From Sphingomonas melonis (GTDB taxonomy: Bacteria; Pseudomonadota; Alphaproteobacteria; Sphingomonadales; Sphingomonadaceae): a DNA stretch of 64,000 bases. Location of the stretch: the NCBI RefSeq assembly GCF_013409985.1, contig NZ_JACCBY010000001.1:868001-932000 (forward strand), in the 5' to 3' direction. The notes under the pieces are model-generated. The model saw only the letters and a program-made list of their open reading frames with translations. It made no database searches and was not told the origin of the DNA. Position numbers and translations under genes: made by a program. The first letter of the stretch is position 1, and the number at the start of each line of letters is the position of its first letter. Shown piece after piece: positions 1 to 9,014 of the stretch.

Positions 1-399
1 AACTCGGCGCAGCTGGACAATCATGTCAACGCGCTCGGCGGCCCTGACCTGGCCAAGAATGTCGTCGGTAGCGAGCCTACCCAGGTCGAGCGGGGCAATC
101 AGTTTCTCGGCGGCATCTTTGGATCGAAAGAGGTCAGTCGCGAGGTGGCTGGACATGCAGCGCAAAACAGCGGCCTTGATCCAGCACTTCTGAAGCAGAT
201 GCTGCCAATCTTGGCGATGTTGGTTGCTGGACATCTCGCGGAACGTTCCGGCGGGCAGCAAGGTGGCTTAGGCGGGATCCTTGGATCTGTGCTTGGCGGA
301 CTTGCCGGCACGGGGGTTGGGAGTGGACAGCTTGGCGGAGGCGCTCTCGGAGGTGGCCTCGGGGGCATCCTCGGAACGATACTTGGCGGGCGTCGCTAA
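1..399 (+). CDS. DUF937 (YidB-like) protein, 5' end outside window
   Basis: The reading frame is open from base 1 to a TAA at 397-399, so the start codon lies before the window. The visible 132 residues begin with a helical part containing a VVGSEPTQVE-like segment. They continue with a DPALLKQMLPILAMLVAGHL helix and end in a Gly-Leu-rich tail (repeated GGxLGG units). This order of short helical repeats followed by a glycine-rich tail is typical of DUF937/YidB-like proteins, whose function is not established. Family assignment is from motif reading only. An ATG at 145 exists, but the frame upstream codes for the same family signature, so it is internal. Confidence 0.7.
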   Translation, partial: NSAQLDNHVNALGGPDLAKNVVGSEPTQVERGNQFLGGIFGSKEVSREVAGHAAQNSGLDPALLKQMLPILAMLVAGHLAERSGGQQGGLGGILGSVLGGLAGTGVGSGQLGGGALGGGLGGILGTILGGRR

Positions 400-642
400 C
401 TCAAGGCAGGGCCTGCGCCCCGGAATTAACCAACAATCCAGGTTCTCAAATGAGACCCACCTACCATTGAGAATGTGGCACAGATCGCGTAGCCGCGTGC
501 TCCTGAGCCGGCTGGTCCCACCTGGCCGGGTAATCGGGGCCACCTGATGTCGCTTTACGGCGGCGCTGCGCGGATCCATTAGATCCGCTGAGCTGAACGT
601 CCACATGTGGGTCATCCGGAACAATGATAAATTGCTCCGGGT

Positions 643-1035
643 TCAGTCATTCTGATCGCCGTCGTACGGCGCTCCCTGGGCCGATCGTCGTTTCTGCCAC
701 GGCCAGCGCCCGTCTACCTCGACTTCGAGCGAGAAGCTTAGAAAGGTCCTGATCAGTACGATGCCAGCTAGGACGAGCAGGCTCTCGATCGTCGGCTCAA
801 CCGCCACCGTGTTTATGATGTCCGCCGCGACCAGGAACTCCAATCCGAGCAGGATCGATTGGCCAAGACCCGAGCGAAAGTCGGCGACCAACGTCGCCCG
901 GCTTCTCGCGCCTTTGACCAACCCGATCAGGAAGGCCGCGAGCGTTCCGAATGCGCCCACAACAATGATCGCCGTGCCAACAATCTCAACGGAGCTTGTC
1001 GCCAGGTGAATCCAGCCGCTTTCGCTCGTGATCAT
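643..1035 (-). CDS. DUF1622 family inner-membrane protein
   Basis: This 130-residue protein has hydrophobic segments near residues 15-40 (ATSSVEIVGTAIIVVGAFGTLAAF), 58-75 and 82-100. The conserved-looking middle reads RSGLGQSILLGLEFLVAADIINTV, which is the core of DUF1622 membrane proteins. The C-terminal 25 residues are polar and probably cytoplasmic. The function of the family is unknown. The ATG at 1033-1035 gives the usual family length. It stands alone, with the L,D-transpeptidase gene upstream on the same strand 115 bp away. Confidence 0.75.
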   Translation of the reverse strand: MITSESGWIHLATSSVEIVGTAIIVVGAFGTLAAFLIGLVKGARSRATLVADFRSGLGQSILLGLEFLVAADIINTVAVEPTIESLLVLAGIVLIRTFLSFSLEVEVDGRWPWQKRRSAQGAPYDGDQND

Positions 1036-1149
1036 GACGCTTCACGCCTCAATGGCAACGATCGCGAAAAATGCCGCGTGAGCTTAGTCATCGCAAGGGT
1101 CAACGAGGGTTCGAGATTGCCAGGGGGCGAGAGCTGCGATGTGACCGGG

Positions 1150-2580
1150 TCACGGCCCCTCGTCGCTGGCACGCGTCTCGACGCGTAGCGCCTTGCCGGC
1201 CTTGAAGCCTAGCGCCGCGCCGACGCGGTCGTCCCAGCCATAGGGATCGTTGCGCACGATCGGCTCGCCCGCGTCGTCGAACAGCACCGTTTGGTACAGC
1301 ATCCTCACCGGGATCTGTCTCGGCAACTTGACGAACCTCTCCTTGCCGGTGCTGTGCGCCTGATGCCATTGATCGGTCACGCCCTCGTCGCGCGCCAGTA
1401 TTTCGGCAAAGCCGAGCGCATCGTCGATGCGGACGCAACCGTGGCTGCGCTGCCGCTGGATCATCGCAAACAGCTGTTTGGCCGGCGTATCGTGTAGGTA
1501 GATCGCCTGATCGTTGAGCATGTCGAACTTGACGAGGCCGAGCGAATTCTTCGCTCCCGGCTGCTGCACCAGCCAGCCATCCTTGCGTGCGATGTTGTTG
1601 GCCCTGAGATAGGCAGCGCCCTTCGCCGCCGTCTCGCCCTCGATCGAGCGCGGGATCGTCCAGGTCGGGTTGGCAACCAGGCGGAAGATCGGAGAGCCGA
1701 GCTGCGGCGTCTCGCGGTCGGGTTCGCCCACCACGACCTTGCGGCTGTCGGCGATCTCGCCGTCGCGCCAGTAGGTCAATCGTGCCGCAGCGAGATTGAC
1801 GTCGATCCGTGTCGCGGGCGGGGTCCGCTCGAGCCAGCGCAGCCGCTCCATCGCGATCGCAACCGCGCGCGCGCGATCGATATCGGACATGTTGAGGATC
1901 GCGAGTGCCGCGCTGCCGATAACGCCATCGGGCTTCATGCCATAATCGGCCTGCATCTCCTGCACCGCCTTAACTATAGCGGGCGTATAGCGACTGCCCT
2001 GTGCCACTCCCTGAACCAAATAGTCGAGGATCACGAGTTCACGCGCAACCGTCGCGATGCGCGGATCAGTGGCACCGGGCTTGATCGCCTCGCCGGTGAG
2101 GGGAATCGCAGGAGTCGGCGCGCCGGGCTGCTGACGTAGCGCAAGATAGGCCTTCGACAGACGATGGTAGTTCTGATCGGCAGGCGCGAGACTGGCGAGC
2201 CAATCCTTCACATTGTTTGCGCCCAAAGCGGTAGCCAGCCCGGCGCGCAGGTCTGGGTCAGGACGCGGTACGGTGTACACGTCGTACAACTTGGTCGGGT
2301 CGGTCGCGCCGTGCGCCAGGGCGGAAGCGTAGGCGAGCGCCTGCTTCGTAATGCCTGCCTCGTCACTTGCGTCGCTGAGAAATGGCATCTGGTCGAGCCC
2401 GTGCGCCGCCCGCGCATCGATCGCCTGGCGCAACTGCGCGCGGGTATCTTTGGTCCACTGCGCCGCTACGGCGGGTTCGCTCGCATTCGAACTTGTTGAT
2501 TGATTGTCGGGCACCACACTGACGCTGCATCCCGCCAGGAGCAACGCAGCTGCCGATAGTTTGCCCCATTGTGCGTGCAC
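1150..2580 (-). CDS. L,D-transpeptidase lipoprotein (YkuD domain, YcbB-like)
   Basis: This 476-residue protein should crosslink peptidoglycan or attach proteins to it through 3-3 links in the periplasm. It starts with a lipoprotein signal whose lipobox LLLAGC puts the lipidated Cys at residue 18. A scaffold region follows, then a peptidoglycan-binding-like helical part near residues 175-235 (YTPAIVKAVQEMQADYGMKPDGVIG). The YkuD catalytic domain spans about 255-430. The active site SHGCVRIDD is intact, with His380 and Cys382, and His363 precedes it (IYLHDTP). The start is a GTG at 2580; no ATG lies early enough to keep the lipobox. Length and architecture match the YcbB/LdtD group rather than the short ErfK type. 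Confidence 0.88.
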   Translation of the reverse strand: MHAQWGKLSAAALLLAGCSVSVVPDNQSTSSNASEPAVAAQWTKDTRAQLRQAIDARAAHGLDQMPFLSDASDEAGITKQALAYASALAHGATDPTKLYDVYTVPRPDPDLRAGLATALGANNVKDWLASLAPADQNYHRLSKAYLALRQQPGAPTPAIPLTGEAIKPGATDPRIATVARELVILDYLVQGVAQGSRYTPAIVKAVQEMQADYGMKPDGVIGSAALAILNMSDIDRARAVAIAMERLRWLERTPPATRIDVNLAAARLTYWRDGEIADSRKVVVGEPDRETPQLGSPIFRLVANPTWTIPRSIEGETAAKGAAYLRANNIARKDGWLVQQPGAKNSLGLVKFDMLNDQAIYLHDTPAKQLFAMIQRQRSHGCVRIDDALGFAEILARDEGVTDQWHQAHSTGKERFVKLPRQIPVRMLYQTVLFDDAGEPIVRNDPYGWDDRVGAALGFKAGKALRVETRASDEGP

Positions 2581-3029
2581 GCTTGACCCCTGTCGTTACG
2601 ATACCAGAGCGCGCGCGCTCGCCGTCTGCTTCCGCACAGAGCGCGCGGCCTCTGTCAACACCTGGCAGGTGTTATTGCAAGAATGTTAAGGAGTTCCCCA
2701 TCTGTGAGCTCACAAGCTGGGAGGGACGGTTGATCCACCGCGGTCGAAGTTAAGGAACGGCAGAACGCGGCAAGCTGCAAGTGGGGAGGCCGCCTCGAAT
2801 GTCGGCTCTTGGGTCGGTATAGATTCAATCCGCTTTAGGGCGTGTCTCGTGGCTCTAGGTGTGCTTGGAAATTCCGGCCGGAGTTCGCCGCTGACAGCGG
2901 CATGCCGGTCTTCAACGGGATGTATTACGCGCCTCGCTGTTTAAATTTAGAAGAGAAGAAGACCGCAACGCGCAAGCTAGTGTTGCCACCCATGAAACAC
3001 AGCTAGGACGGGTCTAATTGATATTGCTA
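2581..3029. other. Intergenic, no gene seen
   Basis: This is the 449-bp upstream region of the L,D-transpeptidase gene. Short frames on both strands show no family signature. It must contain the transpeptidase promoter, but I could not place it reliably. Confidence 0.5.
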
Positions 3030-3458
3030 TCAGTGCCCCCGAAGCGTGGGTCCAGCCGGCACGTATATGCTTGTCTTCACTGCTTGGGTCAGTACAGCGC
3101 GAAGATGATCAAGTACCTGATACGCTGCAAATGGCGTCACCAGCATTGCATGATTGCTGGATTGCGATTGAAAGACCCGACTGGATCGTGCCATCAAAAG
3201 CAGTGGAACGCGCAGATTTACAAGGATGTCGCCGGCTATGAAGCCAGCAGCTTCGAAGAGGTCAAGATCGATCACTGCCGCAGTAGGCGGCGTGCGCAGG
3301 CGTTTGACCACCTCATTGGCCTCATCGATCGAACGTGCGGGCCCAAGGATCTGCGCACCTGCCTGAACCAAAGCAGTCTCGATATATCCACTTCGGAAGG
3401 CGTCACCTTCAATGATGAGGATAAGGCGCCCTTGCAGTGGATCATGCATCTGGTTCAT
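3030..3458 (-). CDS. Degenerate CheY-like receiver protein
   Basis: This 142-residue protein has the alternating pattern of a response-regulator receiver: beta-1 LILIIEGD, beta-3 AVIDLDLFEAAG with the likely phospho-acceptor Asp, beta-4 VPLLLMARSS and a final helix. The acidic pocket is weak (EGD instead of paired acids). The usual Lys of the KPF motif is Thr (LVTPFAAYQV). Loss of that Lys usually prevents normal phosphorylation-dependent switching, so it may be a constitutive or decoy receiver or be decaying. A long open frame on the other strand (3018-3509) has no recognisable content. Confidence 0.6.
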   Translation of the reverse strand: MNQMHDPLQGRLILIIEGDAFRSGYIETALVQAGAQILGPARSIDEANEVVKRLRTPPTAAVIDLDLFEAAGFIAGDILVNLRVPLLLMARSSRVFQSQSSNHAMLVTPFAAYQVLDHLRAVLTQAVKTSIYVPAGPTLRGH

Positions 3459-3618
3459 CCACCTGTATTAATTCGCCATTATCGTGACGCGACCAACCCA
3501 CGTCAGTGATCCAGACTAAATCGAATAGCTTTAGATCAAGGCCGCTGCTGAGCGTCCCAGTCGGCTGGCGTGGGGTTGATCATCGATCGAAACCTAGGCT
3601 GCGTCGCTCTCGCTTGTC

Positions 3619-4247
3619 ATGGCGCGTAAGCGGGATATCATTTCGTGGATAATGTACCGGACGGCGTCCACCTTATCCTCAGGGGGCTGGGGTGCCAGCT
3701 ATACGATTTTGCCGGACGGGTCGCGGCGGATCACCGCAGTGCTGCTGCCCGGTAACTTCTGCGACCTGCACGTCACCACGCTTCAATCGATGGACCACAG
3801 CGTTACGGCACTGGCTGAATGCGAGGTCGCTTACATCGACAGCGGTCTCCTTGAAGAGGCGACGCGTTCCATTTCAATCCTGACGCGCGCCTTGTTGCGC
3901 TCGACGTTGGTGGATGAGGCAATTTTGCGACCGTGGCTGGTTAGTTGGGGACCTCGGGATGCCTTTGAAGGGCTTGGTCACCTGCAATGGGAGTTGCACT
4001 TGCGGGCGCAAGCGGTCGGGCTCGTGTCTGACAATCGTCTCAGCATACCCATGACGCAGGAGGGCCTTGGCGATGCCACCGGTCTTACCCTCGTTCACGC
4101 AACCGGGTCGTCCGGCGGTTGCGGCAAGAAGGTATGCTGACGATGAGTGGCGGTACGTTCGACGTCCTCGACATGGTAGCGCTGCAACGTGCCTGTGGTT
4201 TCGATCCTCGCTACCTGCACCTGCGTTCGGGGTTGCCCGAAGGATAA
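3619..4247 (+). pseudogene. Crp/Fnr-family regulator, frameshifted remnant
   Basis: The central part encodes a Crp/Fnr cyclic-nucleotide-fold protein of the sphingomonad type (GWGASYTILPDGSRRITAVLLPG and MDHSVTALAE segments, then STLVDEAILRPWLVSWGPRDA). It needs several single-base corrections. Around 3655-3684 the frame must be changed twice to read RDIIS, then GDNVPDGVHLILRG, then WGASY; one change falls in a run of five G. Near 4099 one base is missing from the VHVNR codons of the helix-turn-helix. Correcting it restores NRVVRRLRQEGML and a natural end RYLHLRSGLPEG with TAA at 4245-4247. The N-terminal 40-60 residues were not found. It is either a true pseudogene or a poorly read locus. 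Confidence 0.75.
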
Positions 4248-4869
4248 GGGCGTGTTCGCTGGGCGGTGCTTGGGTCAGGACTCATTGGTCATAGCCAGAA
4301 GGCGACGGTGGTCGCGAAAGCAATGGTGGAGAAGAAGAAGGCGTAGGTTCGAGAACTCATTGTGCAGTAATTAGGTTTCATGAACGTCTTGATGAGGAAG
4401 CGCGGATGAGCGCCAGAGGGGTAAAGCCCTATGTGGCGCGAAGATGAATTATCGTCTGAAGTTGGGGGCGAACAAGAGGCCGTGAATGTCCGCGGTTAGG
4501 TCGTTTCGGCGTGTCGGCTGCATGCAGCAACAATCTTTCAGTACCACGCAACACTTAGATTTAAAGCTCGGAATGATGGTCATCGCTAATGCGGTGCATT
4601 GATGCCGAGATCGAATGCAAGCACGTTGCTGAAAATAGGCGAATTTTCGATTCACGACAGGTTGTATTTAAATATAATTTCGGCGCTCGCGCCTGCTTTC
4701 AATGTGGTGCGGGTGGCCTTGATGGAGACTTGGCAGGTAAACGTTTGTTTTAGCATCGCCGCGCCATGCTCATCATCTACCTCGGCCCTGACCCTCGCGA
4801 TGGCCCTTCTTACCCGCTTCCGCGCTTACCTATACGGAGCTCTCCGTCATGAGCCGTTTGCGTGACGGG
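4248..4869. other. Gene-poor stretch
   Basis: This region has lower GC than its surroundings and no convincing frame. A short basic stretch at about 4288-4346 ends in a Lys-rich peptide that might be a transposon relic, but I cannot assign it. Confidence 0.4.
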
Positions 4870-5184
4870 CTAATCGTCCCCGGCACCTGTGACGCTCGGC
4901 GGTGTGATGTATGCCCAGCACTGAATAGGGCTAAGATGAACTCGGCTAGTCTTGTCAACCCAAGTGCCTTCCATAGCGTCCCAGTGCCCGACGAAGGGAC
5001 TATGAATCCATAGGAGGAGTTCACGGTCGATTGGGAGAAGTTCCGACACCGGATGCCACATCAATGCATCGGGCGACACACCCTTAGAAAAGGGGGCGTC
5101 TACGGTCAGTCGATTGTCATTGACGCTGTCGGCCCACATCTGGCTACTGCGGACTAGTTGGGCCTTGCCGTCAACAACATGCAT
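4870..5184 (-). CDS. Hypothetical protein with DUF551-like pattern
   Basis: This 104-residue protein contains WHPVSELLPIDRELLLWIHSPF, then GHWDAMEGTW and QCWAYITPP. That layout (W-x-P-x-S-x-x-L-P, a hydrophobic strand, G-x-W, closing W-x-x-x-x-P-P) resembles DUF551-type phage and accessory proteins of unknown role. The composition is plausible for a real protein and no overlapping frame competes. It lies beside decayed insertion sequences, so it may be accessory DNA. Whether it is still expressed is unknown. Confidence 0.5.
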   Translation of the reverse strand: MHVVDGKAQLVRSSQMWADSVNDNRLTVDAPFSKGVSPDALMWHPVSELLPIDRELLLWIHSPFVGHWDAMEGTWVDKTSRVHLSPIQCWAYITPPSVTGAGDD

Positions 5185-5439
5185 CTACTTTCAGCTGATG
5201 CTTCAAGGTCCTTGTCAGGGAGGTCCGTTCGCATACACGTCAGCCTTGGCCTGATCCCCGCGTTGATCAGCTTGCAAAGGCGAGCTCCGCCTCCAGATGA
5301 GTCCTTCGTTACGACGCGTCGCTAAATGCCACTACGTAGCAGCCCAGTCTGCGAAGCCGGTTGAAGGAGTTCGAATGACAGTGGTAAAGAAGTCGTTGTC
5401 TTCTAACGGCAGGGATGCCAGGTGGCGTCCCATGAGCCT

Positions 5440-6397
5440 TGCGCTTTGCAGGTGTTTAGTCCCGGCATATCGTGGAGCCGGTTGACGATGAACCGGTCGG
5501 GCTCTGACGTCCAGATCTTGGCGATGTATTCATGGGCAGTGAGTCCGCTGAGCGTTTTGAACCGGCCGGCAAAGTTATAGGCAGCCATGCTGTTGGAGAG
5601 GTGCGTCCTGAGCTGGTCATGGCTCTCGTGATGAACGCGGTTGACAGTTGCTTCCTTGATAACCCGGTTCACGCGCTCGACCTGGCCGATCGTCCAGTGC
5701 TGGTTCGACTTGGTGTGCGGTGCTCGATGCATTTGCTTCGCAGATCATGTTGGAAGGCATCTGACGCGACCAAGCTGTGTTGAGGTTGCGCGGCTGCTCG
5801 GCAAACTGGCTGCCACTGTTGATCAAAATCGTGTGGATGCGGCAAGGCACGGCTTTCAGCAGGGGTTTGGGGAACTTCACACCATGCGTCCGTCGGCTTT
5901 GTCGATCAGCTGGTAACAGCGAACTTGCTGGCGCGGTCGACACCGACGAACAGGTAGAGCTTGACTTCGGCGGTCTGCACCTCGGCAATTTGCATATGGA
6001 GGAAGCCAAGGGGAAAGCGTTTGAAGAGCCGACGCTTCGGCTTGTCACCTTCGATGTCGGGCGGGCGGGACGCCATGCCGCTGCAGGCATGGTGCAGCGC
6101 TGCCCGTATCAGGTGCGGGATCGATGGTTGCAGGGCGTAGAGGCGGTCGTCGAGCGGCAGCGGCGTGTGTCATCGGAACGCCACAACCATCCGCTCCTCC
6201 GCCTCAGTCAGGGTCGTTGAATGAGCGGCCTTGGGCAGGTCTTTAGATCCTCGACCGTCGCCCGTTTCCGCCACCTCGAGACTGTCTTCCGGTTGATCCC
6301 ACCTCACGGCGCAGCGTCGCGAGCGAAGCTGGCGATCACTGTATTGTTGCTCAGACGGCATGCGCAGTCGTGGCGCACTCATGACGAACCCGTCCAT
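5440..6397 (-). pseudogene. IS481-type transposase, multiply frameshifted
   Basis: On the minus strand, pieces of one IS481-like integrase-core transposase follow in order but in different frames. The N-terminal part near 6397-6170 ends TTLTEAEERMVVAFR. The catalytic strands FLHMQIAEVQTAEVKLYLFVG come from about 6010-5950. VPCRIHTILINSG, where the DDE motif's TDNG has become INSG, lies near 5855-5820. The C-terminal part, with GQVERVNRVIKEATV and GLTAHEYIAKIWTSEPDRF, lies at about 5732-5440. At least two frameshifts and active-site loss make it non-functional. I did not find clear terminal inverted repeats. Confidence 0.8.
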
Positions 6398-6601
6398 AGG
6401 GTTTCCTTCCAATCTCAACCGAAGGATCCCACCATCAAACCATGGGATCCAACACCTAAGGTCGTCCGACATGATCGGCCGTGGCGTCGTGCTGACATGG
6501 TGTTTCAACCAATCTTATGACAGTATCGCTCTCGCGTTCGCTGGATGTCGGCCGTCAAGTGGCCGTCAGTCATAAGATACCCGGTGACCTGCTCCCCGTT
6601 T

Positions 6602-7490
6602 TCAGGCCGCTGATAAGTTAGCTTCGGTGTCGTCACGCCCTTGGCGAGGGCGGTTGATGAACTCGGCGGGTGCCATGCCGCCGAGGCTGCTGTGCGGATG
6701 CACCGTGTTGTAGTCCGTCCGCCATGCCTCGATGATCCGTCTCGCCGCAGCCAACGAGGGGAAGAGGTGCTCGTTCAGGCACTCATCGCGCAAGCGACCA
6801 TTGAACGGTTCCACAAAGCCGTATTGCTGTGGTTTGCCAGGCGCGATGTAGTGCCACTCGACCCCGGTGTCCTGACGCCGGCGAGGACGGCATGACTGGT
6901 CAGCTCGGTGCCGTTGTCGCTGACCACCATGCACGGCAGCCCGCGACGCTCGGCGATGGCGCTCAGCTCGCGAACAACCCGCCAACCCGACAGCGAGGTG
7001 TCGACGATGCATCCCAGGCATTCCCGGCTGTAGTCGTCGATGACGTTGAGCAAGCGGAACCGCCGGCCGCAGGCCAATGCATCCGACACGAAGTCGAGCG
7101 ACCAGCGTTGGTTGGGTTCCTGCGGGATCGCCATCGGTGCCCGCGTGCCCAGTGCGCGCTTGCGCCCGCCACGCTTGCGTACGGTCAGCCGCTCCTCGCG
7201 GTACAGCCGGTAGACCTTCTTCAGGTTCATGCCTTTCCCTTCACGCCTGAGCAGGATCGCCAACCGCCGGTAGCCGAACCGGCGTCGCTCGTTCGCGATC
7301 TCGCGCATCCGCTCGCGGACAGCATCGTCCTTTCCGCGAAGCGGCTCATATTGCCATGCCGAACGGTTGACCCCGATCAGCCTGCAGGCGCGACGCTCGG
7401 AGAAGCCGTGGTCGGCCATCAGCTTCTCCACCGCAGCATAGCGATCCACAGACCGGGTCAGTTTTTTCTCAGCAGATCCTTCAGCGCCGA
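6602..7490 (-). pseudogene. IS3-family transposase OrfB, one-base lesion
   Basis: The IS3 integrase-core transposase is read as SVDRYAAVEKLMADHGFSERRACR, then the DDE core with [10 protein letters not shown] (first Asp), [13 protein letters not shown] (second Asp) and the C-terminal [15 protein letters not shown] (Glu). The frame breaks between LTSHAVLA and [14 protein letters not shown] near 6879-6881, where the expected TGG codon has lost one base. Without correction the product lacks the last catalytic Glu. OrfB would normally be made as an OrfAB fusion by -1 frameshifting at the A6 run (7462-7467). The lesion may be real or a base-call error. Confidence 0.8.
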
Positions 7491-7721
7491 CACGTCGAGC
7501 ATCGACTCGGCCAGCAGCTTCTTCAGCCGCCGGTTCTCGTCCTCCAGCGTCCGCAACAGCGCCGCTGCCGACACGGTCATCCCGACGTATTTCGCCTTCC
7601 AGTTGTAGAACGTCGCATCGCTGATGCCGTGCTTCCGGCACAGCTCGGCGGTCTTCACGCCAGCCTCGTGCTCTTGCAGCACGCCTATGGTCTGATCTTC
7701 GGTAAAACGGCCTCGCCGCAT
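7458..7721 (-). CDS. IS3-family transposase OrfA (helix-turn-helix)
   Basis: This 87-residue protein starts MRRGRFTEDQTIGVLQEHEAG and contains the HTH helix AELCRKHGISDATFYNWK, followed by a leucine-zipper-like tail LRTLEDENRRLKKLLAESMLDVSALKDLL. This is the DNA-binding subunit of IS3/IS407-type transposases. It ends at a run of six A's on the coding strand (7462-7467), the expected slippage point for making the OrfAB fusion. Confidence 0.92.
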   Translation of the reverse strand: MRRGRFTEDQTIGVLQEHEAGVKTAELCRKHGISDATFYNWKAKYVGMTVSAAALLRTLEDENRRLKKLLAESMLDVSALKDLLRKN

Positions 7722-7903
7722 CGCTCGTCTCCATCTGACGAGCTAACTTACCAATGGCATGATTGCCGGGGAGCAGGTCGCCGGAGCTACAATCGGCGCG
7801 ATCCGGCCAAGTGCCCTCCGTTTGTAGCATAATGGCGAAGATGGTTTATACCGGCCGAGCCGATCTAAGTACGGTCGCGCAAAAGAAAGGATGAGAGAAC
7901 GGC

Positions 7904-8419
7904 ATGACATCAGAAAGTGAAACGAACTTTGTCGAACTCGCGACGGAACTGACTGTTGCGTGGCTGAGCAACACGAATAATCGCGTCAACGCAGGCGACG
8001 TACCGGCATTTTTGCAGCGAATGCATGAGACCGTCAGCGGCTTGTCTGCAGGCGGCGCCGTCGATGGTGAAGCAGTGGAGCCAGCGCAGGAATATACTCC
8101 TGCGGTTTCGGTTCGGAAGTCGTTGGCTTCGCCTGATCACATTATCAGTATGATCGACGGCAAGCCGTACAAAACATTGCGTCGCCACTTGGCAACTAAT
8201 GGGATGACGCCGGACCAATACCGCGAGCGTTATGGTTTGAAGAAAGACTATCCGATGGTGGCTCCGACCTACTCTGCTGCCCGCCAGGAGATGGCGAAGA
8301 AGATTGGCCTCGGTCGGAAGCCTGGGAAGATCAATGCCGTGAAGGCAGACGCCAAACCCTCGAAGGCGCGCGACGCGAAGGCCGCTGCTAAGGTGCACCT
8401 CGGCTCCGGGGACGAGTAA
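7904..8419 (+). CDS. Ros/MucR-family transcriptional regulator
   Basis: This 171-residue protein has the MucR layout: an N-terminal oligomerisation part (FVELATELTVAWLSNTN), a linker, then the DNA-binding core HIISMIDGKPYKTLRRHLATNGMTPDQYRERYGL. The C-terminal tail is Lys/Ala-rich and basic. Family members repress or silence AT-rich and accessory DNA and bind minor-groove T-A steps. The Cys residues of the classical Ros zinc finger are absent (IISMIDGKPYK instead of IxCLEDGK), so it resembles zinc-independent homologues. The ATG at 7904 follows an AAAGGATGAGAG Shine-Dalgarno region. It directly borders the IS3 element, which may have altered its promoter. Confidence 0.9.
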   Translation: MTSESETNFVELATELTVAWLSNTNNRVNAGDVPAFLQRMHETVSGLSAGGAVDGEAVEPAQEYTPAVSVRKSLASPDHIISMIDGKPYKTLRRHLATNGMTPDQYRERYGLKKDYPMVAPTYSAARQEMAKKIGLGRKPGKINAVKADAKPSKARDAKAAAKVHLGSGDE

Positions 8420-8440
8420 AGGCGTCGGACTAATGTTGGT

Positions 8441-8473
8441 AGCGTGGGTTGGTGGAAGGCACCAGCCCACGCT
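8441..8473 (+). terminator. Strong hairpin after MucR gene
   Basis: A 14-bp stem (AGCGTGGGTTGGTG paired with CACCAGCCCACGCT, one G-U pair) and a 5-base loop lie 22 bp after the mucR-like stop codon. No clear U-run follows, so it may be a structured 3' end rather than a classic intrinsic terminator. Confidence 0.55.
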
Positions 8474-8917
8474 GCCTGGTGCGAGCGTTTAGACTACGCC
8501 GTCGTAATGGAATTAGCTCGTTCGCTACCTAGCTATGGCAGCTCTGGCCCAGGTCACGACAGTTCTTAAAGTCGGCCGGATGCGGGAGCCCGGAGACCGG
8601 TGATATCTGGGCTCTGAATGGACGTCCGAGGTCGGGGGTGCGCAGCGTGGGATGCGAATGTCTGTTGTGGGTCCATGCGGCAACAGGTAGGCGTCCGCTC
8701 TCGGCCAAATCTCGGACGTTCAGGCCGTTCGAGCCGCACTTGAGAGCGGTCGTTCGTTAACACGTCGAACGGACGACGGTGAACGCTCGGTATTCGTTCA
8801 TTCAAGTAAGGGAATTCCGGAAGGGGCCGTTCGCTTGCCCGGTGGGTGAACGATAGCAATCGCCTACGGTCGCTATGGATCCGAGGACGCTTGCGTGGAT
8901 CTGTCTCGGGTCTTTCT
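8474..8917. other. Intergenic DNA left of IS66, no gene seen
   Basis: The long minus-strand frame here is Arg/Pro-rich, runs on into the IS66 element and shows no family signature. I take it as non-coding. Confidence 0.45.
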
Positions 8918-8925
8918 GCCATCCA
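8918..8925. repeat. 8-bp target-site duplication (GCCATCCA), partner at 11653-11660
   Basis: GCCATCCA occurs immediately before the IS66 left end (8926) and again immediately after its right end (11652). IS66-family elements create 8-bp duplications, so this fixes both boundaries. Confidence 0.85.
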
Positions 8926-8973
8926 GTAAGCATCCGGCGGGTGCCGCCTTGCTGTGTTGGGGCCGGGGATAGA

Positions 8974-9005
8974 GGACGTCCTTACAGCCGCACGTAAGGA
9001 CGTCC
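8974..9005 (+). repeat. Perfect 12-bp stem hairpin before IS66 tnpA
   Basis: GGACGTCCTTAC (8974-8985) is followed by eight bases and its exact complement GTAAGGACGTCC (8994-9005), ending 9 bp before the tnpA ATG. In RNA it would fold over the ribosome-binding region, so it may limit transposase translation or block read-through from outside. Confidence 0.7.
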
Positions 9006-9014
9006 GTACCGACC

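Larger units (their letters stand above)
6585..7780 (-). mobile_element. IS3-family (IS407-like) insertion sequence, 1196 bp
   Basis: The ends are near-perfect inverted repeats beginning with TGACCTGCTCCCC on the left (6585) and its complement on the right (to 7780, first base differing). Both ends are flanked by the same 4-bp sequence CCGG (6581-6584 and 7781-7784), which fits the 4-bp duplication typical of the IS407 group. Inside are OrfA and OrfB on the minus strand joined by an A6 slippery run. The intact duplication argues for a single simple insertion. Confidence 0.88.

Noticed and set aside
3018..3509. 163-codon plus-strand frame over the receiver-like gene
   Set aside because: No family pattern; the minus-strand frame has receiver features.
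8974..8993. Hairpin arms as outer ends of the IS66 element
   Set aside because: The bases between or beyond the arms are not repeated at the right end, whereas GCCATCCA flanks 8926-11652 exactly.
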